From contig JAESUZ010003099.1 in NCBI GenBank assembly GCA_017311185.1, positions 248,001 to 312,000 on the forward strand: 64,000 bases of DNA, written 5' to 3'. Position 1 is the first letter of the stretch. The number at the start of each line of letters is the position of its first letter. Of the stretch, positions 11,039 to 20,680 are shown piece by piece. Origin of the DNA: Proteles cristata cristata (taxonomy: Eukaryota; Chordata; Mammalia; Carnivora; Hyaenidae). The notes below the pieces were generated by a model. The model was not told where the DNA came from and made no database searches. It saw nothing but the letters and a program-made list of their open reading frames with translations. The position numbers and the translations under genes were made by a program.

Positions 11039-11260
11039 GGAACACCTGGTTGGCTCAGTCAGTTAAGTGTCCAACTTTGGCTCAGGTCATGATCTCTAGG
11101 TTTGTGGTTTGGAGCCCTCGAGTCATGCTCTGTGCTGACAGCTCGGAGTCTGGAGCCTGCTTCAGATTCTGTGTCTCCCTCCCTCCCTCCCTCCCCTCTC
11201 TGCCCCTCCCCAGCTTGCACTCCGTCTCTCTCTCTCTCTCTCAAAAATAAACATTAAAAA
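11039..11260 (+). mobile_element. carnivore tRNA-Lys SINE, type B
   Basis: It begins GGAACACCTGGTTGGCTCAG, and the B box is degraded (TTTGGAGCCCTCG). It ends CAAAAATAAACATTAAAAAT. Only 36 bp separate it from the antisense copy to the left, so the two form an inverted repeat with a short loop. Confidence 0.9.
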
Positions 11261-11589
11261 TTTTTTTGAATTAAAAAAAAAATTAGAATCTCAAATTAGT
11301 CTATGTCCCAGAAGGGTTAGGGACTCTGTACAAATTGAATTCAGCCCCGGTAGCTTGTTTGGTCATTAGAAAGTAATATAAACACTTTATATCAGACCAG
11401 TGCAGGGTACTCAGAGGTGCTATGCAAATATTTGTCAGAGACGTGATAAAAATCAGAGGTTCTTTTTTTTTTTTCTTATCTATAACACATTATAGTTCCT
11501 GAGCTTCTAAAGGACAGAGCCTCTGTTGTATTCATTCATTGGCACCCTAACTTCTCACCTCTGTCCCAGTGTTACAAAATCCGCACTGG
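11261..11589. other. non-coding interval
   Basis: TTCTAAAGGACAGAGCCTCT followed by GTATTCATTCATTGGCACC faintly resembles the sense 3' end of L2 (about 11505-11550). Nothing else is recognised. A T-run lies at 11463-11475. Confidence 0.4.
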
Positions 11590-11718
11590 GGGGGCACTTG
11601 GGTGGCTCAGTCAGTTAAGTGTCTGACTTGTGATTTTGGCTCAGGTCATGATCTTGTGATTTGTGGGATCAAATCCTGTGTTGGGCTCCTTGCTGGCAGC
11701 ATGGAGCCTGCTTGGGAT

Positions 11719-11763
<45 letters not shown>

Positions 11764-11827
11764 GCCCCTCCCCTGCTCACGTGCTTGTGCACATGCTCTC
11801 TCACAATAAATATTTAAAAAAATTTTT
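11590..11827 (+). mobile_element. carnivore tRNA-Lys SINE, type C, with (TGTC)n
   Basis: The older head GGGGCACTTGGGTGGCTCAG is followed by GACTTGTGATTTTGGCTCAG and GGAGCCTGCTTGGGATTCTG. The pyrimidine tract contains seven TGTC units (about 11724-11752), then (TC)n. It ends CACAATAAATATTTAAAAA. Confidence 0.9.
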
Positions 11828-11960
11828 TAAGTTTATTTATTTTGGGGGAGAGAGAGAGATTGTCAGTGAGGAGCCCAGCGCAAGGCTCAAACTCATGAAC
11901 TATGAGATCATAACCTGAGCCAAAATCAGACACTTAACCAATGGAGTCGCTCAGGCGCCC
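11828..11960 (-). mobile_element. carnivore tRNA-Lys SINE, type C, internally deleted
   Basis: An antisense copy runs from TTTTTTAAGTTTATTTATTT to GGAGTCGCTCAGGCGCCC. The CT tract and spacer are mostly lost. It sits tail-to-tail against the previous SINE, giving an inverted pair with essentially no spacer. Confidence 0.85.
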
Positions 11961-12017
11961 TAAAAAAAAGTTTGTTTTAATGTGTACTTTATTTGTCAAG
12001 GTCGAACTCTTCATTTA

Positions 12018-12208
12018 TTAAAAATTTTTAGTGTTTAATTTTGCGAGAGAGAGGAAGAGAGGGGCAGAGAGAGCGGGAGGCTAAGAATCCGAAGCCGACT
12101 CTGAGCTGTCCACACAGAGCCCGATGAGTGGCTCAGTCCCATGAACCGGGACATCATGACCAGAGCTGAAGTCAGATGCTCAACCGACTGAGCCCCCCAG
12201 GCACCCCC
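12018..12208 (-). mobile_element. carnivore tRNA-Lys SINE, type B
   Basis: Antisense, with AAAATTTTTAGTGTTTAATT at the tail side and GACTGAGCCCCCCAGGCACC at the head. The spacer reads CTGAGCTGTCCACACAGAGC. The flanks GTCGAACTCTTCATTT and GTAGAAGTCTTGAAAC may be a decayed TSD. Confidence 0.88.
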
Positions 12209-12649
12209 AGGTAGAAGTCTTGAAACTTTTTTGATTAGACTTTCCCATCGTACGAAACAGTTGGAGCCCATGTCCTCCAAATGGACACTTAACTATAAAT
12301 TCCATACATGCCTGTGTCTGTATTGAAGGTATGTGCTCAGATTGTGTCGTACTGACGATGTCAACCACACTGAGTGGAATTAAATGTGATTTTAGCAGTG
12401 CTAAAATACGAAAGGTGAAAAGCAGGGTTTTCTAATGTACTGATAACCATGATGGCTTCCTATTAACATTGGCTAACATCTGGAAGGCTATGCTATATAG
12501 TCATTTCTGCTCATTCCGACTTTTGGCCTCTTCATAATTTAGGCTTGTGCCCACCTCTGGTTTCTCTTGGCTCCCCTCACACCTCCTAACCCTCCCCAGT
12601 GATGGCCTCGCTGCTAACTCCTCATTCTGTGCACTTAATTCACATCCTT
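12209..12649. other. non-coding interval
   Basis: Unique-looking sequence with no open frame of note. CCCCTCACACCTCCTAACCC onward is pyrimidine-rich and grades into the microsatellite on its right. Confidence 0.45.
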
Positions 12650-12718
12650 TTCCTCCCTCCCTCCCTCCCTCCCTTCCTTCCTTCCTTCCTTCTTTCCTTC
12701 TTTCCTTCTTTCTTTCTG
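12650..12718. repeat. (CCCT)n (TTCC)n (TTTC)n compound microsatellite
   Basis: About five CCCT units are followed by TTCC and then TTTC/TTCT units, all pyrimidine on the plus strand. It abuts the antisense SINE fragment on its right and may have grown from nearby simple sequence. Confidence 0.92.
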
Positions 12719-12831
12719 CTTCAGACCAAGTGTGGAGCCCAATGCAGGGCTTGAACTTCTGATCATGAGATCAAGACCTGAGCTGAGATCAAGTGTCAGG
12801 TCTTAACCGAATGAGCCACCCAGGCGCTCCT
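12719..12831 (-). mobile_element. carnivore tRNA-Lys SINE head, type C
   Basis: GTGTGGAGCCCAATGCAGGG, GATCATGAGATCAAGACCTG and AATGAGCCACCCAGGCGCTC define the tRNA-related half in reverse complement. The purine-rich body expected to its left is replaced by the pyrimidine microsatellite. Confidence 0.82.
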
Positions 12832-13619
12832 AAGTTCTTCAGAGTCAGGCTCCCAGTTTACCGGTTCTGCCTTATCTCATCCTGTGACTCTTTGACAAAC
12901 AGCATTGTTTCTGGCTTCTCATGGCAAGTCCACGCTGCTCCCCGCAGGTCACTGGGGCAGGCAGGAGACAAAGTCACACTTCGCATAGCTGACCCTCCGT
13001 GGTTGTGGCCTGGCGTCAGGCAGCAAAAAGTGTGGGTGGGGCGGCTTCCTGGTGAAGGGGCCTGGTGAGGCTGGAATGGTGACCCGGCCTTGTACAGATG
13101 CTCCTGGGTGTTGAAGAGACAGTGAAGTCTGAAGTCCTCTTTTTCTTTTGCAAATGTCTGCCTCCATCCTTTAAAAGACCACCAGGCATATTCAGCAGAA
13201 TCTTTCTGATTTAAAGAAACAGGAGCTGGAGAGGATTTCTTCCTATAAAGATCTTCCCCACCCACCCGTCTACCTTTCCTCTCCAGTTCTAACTGGGGAG
13301 AAAATGCTAGCAGCTGCATCTTAAAGACTTAACCCATAGCTCTTGCAGTAGCAAAGAATACTTTCTTTCGTGCTCCCAATCGGCCCCGCCCCATGCAGCC
13401 TGGGCTGGAAAGATTTCTTGTGCAGTGCACACACAACTCCTTGCTCCTAAGTCCCCTCTGCAGAGACGGAAGCCAGCAAGGAAAACTTGAGCAGCGCGTC
13501 GTGGCTGGGAAGTGCCCTATAAATGAAGCACATGTTTGGAACGTGAAAGCCATTTATGCATGTAGAGGAGTGTTTATTTTTTGCATAGACCCCCCTCGGC
13601 CCCTTCCTTGCAGAACCTC
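12832..13619. other. non-coding interval with overlapping open frames
   Basis: A 153-codon minus-strand frame (12858-13319) and several shorter ones overlap each other. GC content is moderate and stops are scarce by composition. No domain, signal peptide, splice pair or family resemblance was found, so no gene is called. Confidence 0.45.
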
Positions 13620-13655
13620 TGGGCACTTAACCCAGTGAGCCACCCAGGCCCCTTC
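13620..13655 (-). mobile_element. orphan SINE head fragment
   Basis: GGGCACTTAACCCAGTGAGC then CACCCAGGCCCC is the reverse complement of the SINE 5' head (GGGCGCCTGGGTGGCTCAG ... TTAAG). Only about 36 bp remain. It is either a truncated copy or a deletion remnant. Confidence 0.6.
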
Positions 13656-14135
13656 CTACTGAGCCAGTGGCCACCTGGCGCCCTGCACGAGCCTGTCACG
13701 ATCTGACCTCGGATGAGTACCTCCTTCCCATAGAGATGGTTGCACAAGTGGCCAAGTGGTATTGAATTTAGAGTTAATTTGTTTGAACTGGCTCAAAACC
13801 GTGCAGCATGAGCAAAGTCGACAGTCTCCCGAAGCCCAGGGACAGGAGGGCTTCAGCGTTTACGGAATGCCTGAGCTCCGCACTGGTGTTCTCTGTTTTA
13901 TTTCCTCTCCGTGCCCCGTTAGGCAACTATGGCCGTTCCCACCTTGCAGAGAGGAAGACGACGCTTAGACATTGCAACTGGACTAAAACCACAGACCAGT
14001 GCGTGTGAGGCGCAGGTGATCCTGTGTGATGATAGCTTACATTTCTTTGAACGGACTATGTGCCAGGCATGGTGTGCATCTTAATGTGCATTATCTTGTC
14101 CTTTCTCACCACACTCGAGCTTTAGAGGTTTCATT
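13656..14135 (-). mobile_element. unique DNA with MIR relics, antisense
   Basis: TGATAGCTTACATTTCTTTG, ACTATGTGCCAGGCATGG and GCATTATCTTGTCCTTTCTC (14027-14107) match the reverse complement of the MIR 3' half. CCACCTTGCAGAGAGGAAGA (about 13938) may be a second, weaker MIR trace. The sequence to the left of these is unassigned. Confidence 0.5.
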
Positions 14136-14363
14136 TTTTATTTTATTTTTTTTTATGGTTTATTTTTTTGAGAGAGGGAGACAGACAGCATGAGCAGGGG
14201 AGGGTCAGAGAGAGAGGGAGACACAGAATCAGAAGCAGGCTTCTGGTCCTGAGCTGTCAGCACAGAGCCCGACGTGGGGCTCAAACCCACGAACCACGAG
14301 ATTATGACCTGAGCCAAGATCATGAGTCAGATGTTTAAGTGACTGAGCCTCCCAGGCGCCCCC
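14136..14363 (-). mobile_element. carnivore tRNA-Lys SINE, type B
   Basis: Full-length antisense copy, with GGTTTATTTTTTTGAGAGAG, a spacer CTGAGCTGTCAGCACAGAGC and head GACTGAGCCTCCCAGGCGCC. It contains an extra ATCATGAGTCAG segment before the head and sits inside or next to the MIR relic on its left. Confidence 0.92.
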
Positions 14364-14502
14364 TGGGTTGACCTTTGTAGTAGAAGGAGTCGTTTTGTCC
14401 TGTGGAGCAGGACTCCCTGATCCTCACTAGCATTCAGCCGTGTGGCCCCTGTACTGCCCGTGTTTGAAAGGCTGGCTTCAGACCCATTCCCCTCCCTCTC
14501 TC

Positions 14503-14714
14503 TTTTTTTTTTTTTAATTTTTTTCCCCCTGAGAGACAGATAGCGTGAGCAGGGGAGGGTCAGAGAGAGAGGGAGACACAGAATCCGAAGCAGGCTCCAG
14601 GCGCTGAGCTGTCTGTCAGCACAGAGCCCGACGCGGGGCTTGAACCCACGAACCGTGAGATCATGACCTGAGCCAAAGTCGGACGCTCAACCGACTGAGC
14701 CGCCCAGGCGCCCC
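14503..14714 (-). mobile_element. carnivore tRNA-Lys SINE, A/B intermediate
   Basis: The spacer GAGCTGTCTGTCAGCACAG is one step from both the type A and type B spacers. The head GACTGAGCCGCCCAGGCGCC is intact. The flanks ACCCATTCCCCTCC and GCCCACTCCTCTCT look like a decayed TSD. Confidence 0.92.
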
Positions 14715-15127
14715 AGGCCCACTCCTCTCTTGAGAAAGGTGACAGGAAGTCTGTGCCTGTAATATTCCATAAAGGCTGAGGAGCGGTAGGATGATGGGTG
14801 GGCAGAGCGCCAGCTGTCTCTCTCCAAATTCCAGAGCCTGGGCTCTGATAATTAATGAGGCCGAGAGAGCATTTCCTTGGCGAACTTAGCTGCTTGACCC
14901 AGTTAGTCAGGCACTCTGGGGAAATGAGGCTTGATTCCTGCTCTTATTTCCCAAGATTGAAATCTGGCATTTATTGGATTGTTAATATTGAAACAGGCAC
15001 CCATACCACCCTCTGTTCTTAACTGGGAAGAAGCCATTATGTTTTGTAATTCTTTCCTTAAAGTACACTCTTTTAAAAAATTTTGATGTGTATATTTCAA
15101 ATTGAAACTTGTGTGTATTTGCTTTTT
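14715..15127. other. non-coding interval
   Basis: Nothing recognised. A minus-strand 65-codon frame (14903-15100) has no family resemblance. TTTTAAAAAATTTT near 15070 is simple sequence. Confidence 0.45.
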
Positions 15128-15320
15128 TAAAAAAAATTTTTAATGTTTATTTTGAGAGACACACACAGAGTGCAAGTGGGGGAGAGGGCAGAGGGAGACA
15201 CAGAATCTGGAAGCAGCCTCCCAGGCCTGAGCTGTTCTGCGGGACTCGAACTCACAAACTGTGAGATCATGACCTGAGCTGAAGTCAAGATACTTAACCA
15301 ACTGAGCCACTCACGCGCCT
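15128..15320 (-). mobile_element. carnivore tRNA-Lys SINE, type B, spacer deletion
   Basis: Antisense, with TTTTTAATGTTTATTTTGAG at the tail side and GAGCCACTCACGCGCCT at the head. The GTCAGCACAGAGCCC spacer is deleted down to GAGCTGTTCTGCGGG. ATTTGCTTT on both flanks is a 9-bp TSD. Confidence 0.9.
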
Positions 15321-15767
15321 CATTTGCTTTGTCTTTATACGTATGATGGAACTTGATTGAAGTAGCTTATTTTCATGAGGAATAATCAAAAGCATCTTCT
15401 CGGATTGTGTGGAGCTTGGTAAAACTCACATATCCTGGGCTTAATCTTTTTTAAAAGATAAAGATTTCTCCCATCCTGTCTGGTGAATGAGGGGTATGAG
15501 TACTTAGGTTAAATGTTACAAATTATTTCAATGAAGGCAGTCAGGAATATTCTAAAAGACAAGGCAGCAGCTGATAACTTGGTAACGTCGTTTAAATGAC
15601 ACAATAATAACCTTCATTCAGACTTACTTACAATATGATGGAAGTTGGTGTTACCCGGATTCACATATGGAAAATAGAAGCACAGAGAAAGTGACACCTG
15701 CTTGAAGTAAAATCACGTGGTTGGTGACAAAGCCGTAGTCTTAGTCCTTTACAGAAAGGAGTTTCTC
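15321..15767 (-). mobile_element. unique DNA with a MIR relic, antisense
   Basis: From about 15590, ATAATAACCTTCATTCAGAC, ATGGAAAATAGAAGCACAGA and CACGTGGTTGGTGACAAAGC follow the order of reverse-complemented MIR (tail, GAGGAAACTGAGGCACAGA, CACACAGCTAGTAAGTGGCA). The left third is unassigned. Confidence 0.5.
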
Positions 15768-15975
15768 GGGCGCCTGGGTGTCTCAGTCGGTTAAGCATCC
15801 GACTTCGGCTCAGGTCATGATCTCACGGTTCATGGGTTCGAGCCCCGTGTCAGGCTCTCAGAGCCAGCTCAGAACCCGGAGCCTGTTTTGGATTCTGTGT
15901 GCCCCCTCTCTCTGACCCTTCCTGCTCATGCTGTCTCTCTCTCTCAGAAATAAATTTTAAAAATTAAAAAATAAG
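15768..15975 (+). mobile_element. carnivore tRNA-Lys SINE, type B
   Basis: It begins GGGCGCCTGGGTGTCTCAGT and ends CAGAAATAAATTTTAAAAAT. In the spacer, GCTCTCAGAGCCAGCTCAGA replaces the usual GTGCTGACAGCTCAGA. GAGTTTCTC with partial matches beyond on both sides is the TSD. Confidence 0.92.
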
Positions 15976-16039
15976 AAGAGTTTCTCTTGCATGTAGTAAA
16001 AGACAGTGTTCTTGTTAATGGCAAGGAATAGGTTAACAA

Positions 16040-16230
16040 GCGGTTCTCCGAGTATGACCTTCGACCATTAATACGGCATCATCTGAGAACTTATTAGAAA
16101 TTTAAGTTCTGGGTCTTACTCCGGATCTACTGAATTAAACTCAGGAGGTGGAAGCCCAGCAGTCACCATATTTTGAAGCCCTTCACGTGCTTGTGACCCA
16201 TCTCAAGTTTGAAAAGCACCGGTTTGGTGC
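16040..16230 (+). mobile_element. MER5A-like hAT (Charlie) MITE
   Basis: GGTTCTCCGAGTATGACC, GAGAACTTATTAGAAATTTA, GGATCTACTGAATTAAACTC, GAGGTGGAAGCCCAGCAGTC and a terminal TCAAGTTTGAAAAGCACCGG follow MER5A in order (CAGTGGTTCTCAAAG ... CTTGTTAGAAATGCA ... GACCTACTGAATCAG ... TTTGAGAACCACTG). It has no transposase. Confidence 0.75.
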
Positions 16231-16999
16231 CGTCTCTCTGTCATTGTCATGTGGTTCTAAGTGCGCAGAGCGTGTCGAGGTGATACCCTGCTTGGGGTCT
16301 CAGGCTAGAGAGAGTGGGGAGCAGTAGCCGGCTCTCTTGGTGGCCCTGGCCCTGAGAAAACCTGTACAGGCTCCTGAACCTGACTGTTCAAGGTGCAGAG
16401 CAAAGACAGGTCTGGAGGCTGGGGTCTCCTGGACTCGGTTTCCCTCCCGCCGCCGCCACTTCTGCATTCTCTAGCTGGATCTCCCTCTCAGCAGCAGCCC
16501 CAGCCGCTCGCTGGTCTTGGATGGCTAATCGCTACAGGAGTTCTGTTTGATTCATTCTGGGGGGCCGCGCATTTGGCTCACAGGGCACGCGGTTTGTCTT
16601 GGAATCACAGAGCACCTTCCTACTCTTCCTGGAGCTGTAGCTTTTCTTGGGCGTGCGGGAGGTAGGGGGGGACCCTGTCCTTGGAAGGTGTTAGACTCCC
16701 GCACCTAAGGTAAAGGGTGCTTGTAAACCGCTGTTGAATGAATTTCACATTCGGCGGATATTAACACGTGGAAATTAACACAATGATTGTGTCCTGCCCT
16801 GAAGAACTCATGTCCTTCATTTGCTTCTCTCTTTTTAAGACCGTGATTCTCCCCTTTCCCTGGCACCCCACCCCCAACCAACCTCCCCAGCAGCAGTGCT
16901 ACGCTGTAAGCCACAGAACTAGTTAGAAGGTTTGTTCTCAGGCCTGCAAACCCAGTTGACTCTCAAACTCCGAGGTGAGAGGACCAGTCAAATAACTTT
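16231..16999. other. non-coding interval, partly GC-rich
   Basis: 16385-16690 is GC-richer with a CCGCCGCCGCC run, and a plus frame (16393-16665) stays open. CpG density is below that of a true island, and no promoter elements or splice pairs stand out. No repeat is recognised. Confidence 0.4.
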
Positions 17000-17056
17000 A
17001 ATAGATTTATGCGTTTGATTTTGACTGATGCTTAGATTTGAGAACCACTGGTTTTA
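17000..17056 (+). mobile_element. hAT MITE terminal fragment
   Basis: GATGCTTAGATTTGAGAACC followed by ACTGG is the conserved 3' terminus of MER5/MER20-type elements. The remainder cannot be traced leftward with confidence. Confidence 0.5.
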
Positions 17057-17069
17057 GATGTTTGGGTTT

Positions 17070-17241
17070 TTTTGGGGGGTTGTTTTGTTTGGGGGAGAGC
17101 AGAGAGTGAGGAGAGAGGATCCCTCCCACACTGTCAGCGCAGAGCTCGTTGCAGGGAGCTCAGTCTCCCATTCCTGAGATCGTAACATGAGCCGAAGTCA
17201 AGAGTCAGACCCTCTACCAACTGAGCCCGGCAGGTGCCTGG
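17070..17241 (-). mobile_element. carnivore tRNA-Lys SINE, type C
   Basis: Antisense and decayed, with GATCCCTCCCACACTGTCAG in place of the usual body and head GAGCCCGGCAGGTGCC. A second SINE begins immediately to its right. Confidence 0.82.
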
Positions 17242-17481
17242 TTTCTTTTTTATTTATTTTTATTATTTATTTATTTATTTATTATTATTATTATTATTTT
17301 GAGAGAGGGAGAGAGAGACAGCATGGACAGGGGAGGGTCAGAGGAGACACAGAATCTGAAACAGGCTCCAGGCTCTGAGCTGTCAGCACAGAGCCTGGCG
17401 CAGAGGCTCGAACCCAGGAAAGTGAGATCATGACCTGAGCCAAAGTCGGACGTTTAACTGACTGAGCCATCCAGGCACCCC
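17242..17481 (-). mobile_element. carnivore tRNA-Lys SINE, type B, with ATT-rich tail
   Basis: The antisense tail is expanded into TTTATT/ATT repeats (about 17249-17299). The head reads GACTGAGCCATCCAGGCACC. CCTGGTTTCTTTTTTA on the left and CCTGGGGTTTCTTTTA on the right are the TSD, and the left copy overlaps the end of the older SINE, so this one inserted at its border. Confidence 0.92.
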
Positions 17482-18185
17482 ACCCCTGGGGTTTCTTTTA
17501 ATGATAACTTTTGTTACAATTTTCTAGGAAAGCAAAGATGTGACATTTAGACTGTCGGGATGAGGCACACTGGGGGCTCTGTGTGACATTGTCCGAACCT
17601 GCCAGAGTGCTGATAGCTGATGGTTACCTCCTTGCACACCCTTCCTGGGTCCAGCAAATGGGTCCCTGTCCCCTCACCCCTGGCAACCCCAGATGTAAGT
17701 CACTCCTCCCAGAGAACTGAAAAAGAGAAGCTCTAGAAGGTATGGAACTTTCTATCGTGAGGGACTTATGGTATAAGGGCAGACCTGAGCCAAGTTTGGT
17801 AACCCCATCAGAGAGAAAAGCACTTTCCAGTCCGGTCACACACATGTACAAGTAGTTTTCTTTGCTTCAAGTGAAGCATTCTTCCTCCTTTATAAAATCT
17901 AGTTATCAGGTAAGAAGTATACTTTGGATGACTGAATGCTCCTTTCTCCACCGTACATTCACATAGTATGACCTTTTTTTCTTTCTTTTTTTTTTTTTTT
18001 TTTTGGTTTGACCTTTGTCAAGCCATGTGGAGAAATAGTTTACACAGCCAGTTAACTATTTCATTTCTGGATTAATCTTAAAAGAAAAGCTTTTTCTTGG
18101 GCACTTTATATAAAACTGTAAATTTAAATATATTTTAATTCCTCCCTCTCCCCCAGGACAGAATCACAGTTGGAGAATATATGCA
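17482..18185. other. non-coding interval
   Basis: No repeat other than a 17-22 bp T-run (about 17983-18004). A 75-codon minus frame (17624-17851) is not supported by similarity or splice sites. Confidence 0.45.
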
Positions 18186-18319
18186 CAGGGGCCCTGGGCA
18201 GCTCAGTGGGTTAAGTATCTCTTGATCTCATCTCAGGTCTTGGTCTTAAGATCTTGGTTTTGTCCCATTGGGCTCCACACTGGCCATGGAAAGCCTACCT
18301 TAAAAAAAAAAAAAAAAAG
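18186..18319 (+). mobile_element. carnivore tRNA-Lys SINE, type C, short
   Basis: GGGGCCCTGGGCAGCTCAGT, CTCTTGATCTCATCTCAGGT and GTCCCATTGGGCTCCACACT keep the tRNA-derived part. It then passes directly into a pure 18-bp A tail with no CT body. Confidence 0.8.
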
Positions 18320-18458
18320 CGTATTTTCACCATTGTTTATTTTTAAAATACATATATAAACAGCAAGATGTACTTTATTATTACATCGTTGCACATTTTA
18401 AAAAAAAAAAAAAAAAAGGAAAAATCAAGTATGACAATTGAAAAAATAAGCCACGACT
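18320..18458. other. A/T-rich spacer with second poly-A run
   Basis: AT-rich sequence with an A-run of about 18 bp near 18399-18417, not attached to any recognisable SINE body. It could be the tail of a lost element. Confidence 0.4.
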
Positions 18459-18475
18459 AAGTTGGACTAATCTTT

Positions 18476-18690
18476 CTTTTTTTAATATTTTTATTTATTT
18501 CTAGGAGACAGAGAACAGCGTGAGCAGGGAGGGTCAGAGAGAGAGGGAGTCACAGACTGAAACAGGCTCGTCCAGGCTCTGAGCTGGCAGTCAGCACAGA
18601 GCCCGACGCGGGGCTCGAACCCACGAACCGTGGGATCATGACCCAAGTGAAAGTCGGACGCTTAACCGACTAAGCCACCCAGGCGCCCCA
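18476..18690 (-). mobile_element. carnivore tRNA-Lys SINE, type A (young), perfect TSD
   Basis: Antisense type A (GGCAGTCAGCACAGAGCCCG, GTGAAAGTCGGACGCTTAAC). AAGTTGGACTAATCTTT is identical at 18459-18475 and 18691-18707 (17 of 17). A CTCGT insertion (GGCTCGTCCAGGCTC) distinguishes this copy. Confidence 0.95.
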
Positions 18691-18723
18691 AAGTTGGACT
18701 AATCTTTATCAGCTCAAGAAATT

Positions 18724-18923
18724 GTAGGCTCAGTCATTTAACCATCTGATTCTTGATTTTGGTTCAGGTCATGAGCTCACGGTTTGTGGGTCCAAGCCCC
18801 ATGTCAGGCTCTGCGTTGACCACATGGAGCCTGCTTGGGGTCCTCCCCTCCCCCACATATGTGCGCTCGCTCTCTCTCTCTCTCTCTCTCTCCTCAAAAT
18901 ACATGAATAAACTTACAAAAAAG
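18724..18923 (+). mobile_element. carnivore tRNA-Lys SINE, type C, 5'-truncated
   Basis: It starts within the head at GTAGGCTCAGTCATTTAACC, has TTGATTTTGGTTCAGGTCAT and GGAGCCTGCTTGGGGTCC, and ends in (TC)n and ATGAATAAACTTAC. With the antisense copy on its left it forms an inverted pair about 33 bp apart. Confidence 0.88.
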
Positions 18924-19202
18924 GAGAAAGAAATTGTACCTGGGTGTTTATGGGAGAAGTTACTGTCAGTTTTCTGATGTTACTGTAGACGACCGTTTTC
19001 TCCCAGCTCTGTACGATGTGGGACTTGACTTTGTAACTTGGCTCAAGCTGTGCTAACAATTCCGCCTTGAAGATGACAAGCCTGTACCAGAAGTGGGTAC
19101 ACACTGAGGTCACTCTTGGGGGTTGACCTGTGTACCTTGATTTATAGAACGTCCACAGCTGGAGACAGTATAGCTGAATACAGGAGGAGGAATGGAGTGT
19201 GT

Positions 19203-19238
<36 letters not shown>

Positions 19239-20458
19239 GTGAAACATCAGCTAAAGTAGAATATTCAGCGTGCAAGCCTAGAAAAATAGGATCCAGGGGG
19301 GCACAGTCTAGCAGGGGAGGCACGCTGAAATGGGGTGAGAGGCCTAGACCTGGAGGTGTTCCCTGTTCAGAGCCTGGGCTACACCAGGCACCACCCCACT
19401 CCACCCCCACCCCACCTCCCGCCCCCGAGCCTCTCCCTTCTCTGGTCTGGTTCCAGGCTCCCCCAGCACATGTGATTATTTGCTTGAGAACGTGGTGACA
19501 GGGAATGGACGGTATTCACTGGGGCATCTTTGGCTGTGAGGATCAAAACCAACTTAAGGAGGGCTTTCTCAGGATACCAAAGAACCCCAAGGAATCTGGG
19601 ACCCTCAGAAAACCTAGGGCCAAAACTGGAAAGCACAAGGCACTTGGAGAACTCTGTGTTGTCTCGACTGTCCTCAGCTTCACCCCACCTTTCCGCCACC
19701 TGCATCCGGGGCCTGGCCGAAAGCCCTAGGACGGAAGCATCTTGCTCAGCACGGGTCTGACATCTCTCTGTGGCCCATCGAGGCCATGGCTGGGTGAGAT
19801 GTGTGTGGACTGGGAGGCGGTATGGCAGAGTCCCCTCTGACCCTGTAGCTGGATTAAAAAATTCCAAAGAAGGGAGTAGTTCATGACTACTGAATGACCG
19901 AAGCATTCCCCCCACACATACCATGAACGTGTTGTGTGGGCTTATTCATTAACTTCGCGTTCTAGGGGAGGAATCCTCTCTGGCTCCAAGAAGATCTGGA
20001 TGTTGGACCTGAAAACTCTCGGGCTGGACCGGGAATCAGGGTCAAGGATGACAGTGTCTGTCACTGCTGACCCTTTAAAAACAGCACTGGCCGTGAGCCA
20101 GGCTGCAATTCACGGTAAACGCCTGCATGATGCAAACGCCTCATGAGTGTCTGCTCTCAGAGTCGTTTCCTCTGAGTACTGTTCAGATCTATTGAAGGAG
20201 ATTGATGAATTTCAACTGATAGTGTCAGAGAAATATATGGGTTACGAGCCACTAAGCCTTTGGGCTTCAGGAGCTCATTTGCTCATTCAGCTCTTAATTC
20301 AAATTGAGAATGAATCTTGGTGCACAAACTCAGGGGTGCAAAAAATACTATATTTTTCTCAATCCACTTACCCTCTACTCCAGTGTGGCAGCGGAAGGGT
20401 TAACCTTGGGTCTCTTTCCCTCACACCCTTGCCAGGTTGTGCCAGATTCCCAAGTTCT
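18924..20458. other. non-coding interval, 1.5 kb, GT repeat inside
   Basis: Several long frames (18913-19410 minus, 19379-19924 minus) overlap on both strands and run through the GT microsatellite, which argues against coding. CCACCCCACTCCACCCCCAC at 19391-19410 is simple sequence. No transposon is recognised. Confidence 0.45.
19197..19236. repeat. (GT)n microsatellite
   Basis: About 19 GT units with one TCT interruption near the left end. It is long enough to be polymorphic. Confidence 0.95.
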
Positions 20459-20680
20459 TTTTTAATGTATTATTTATTTTTAATGTTGATTTTATTTTTG
20501 AGAGACCAAAGAGTGTGAGCGGGGGAGGCACAGAGAGAGAGGGAGACACAGAATGTGAAGCAGGCTCCAGGCTCTGAGCTGTCAGCACAGAGCCCGACGC
20601 CAGACTCGAACTCCTGAACCAGGAGATCGTGACCTGAGCCAAAGCTGGACGCTTGACTGACTGAGCCCCCCAGGCGCCCC
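20459..20680 (-). mobile_element. carnivore tRNA-Lys SINE, type B
   Basis: Full-length antisense copy (GAGCTGTCAGCACAGAGCCC; head GACTGAGCCCCCCAGGCGCC). The flanks CCAGATTCCCAAGTT and CCAGACTCCTAAGTT are a 15-bp TSD with two differences, indicating moderate age. Confidence 0.93.

Noticed and set aside
12858..13319. 153-codon minus-strand open frame
   Set aside because: Other frames on both strands are open across the same bases, and no protein similarity, signal or splice structure was seen.
16385..16690. Possible CpG island or promoter
   Set aside because: Locally GC-rich with CCGCCGCCGCC, but overall CpG density is low and no start-site features were seen. The same applies to 20720-21260.
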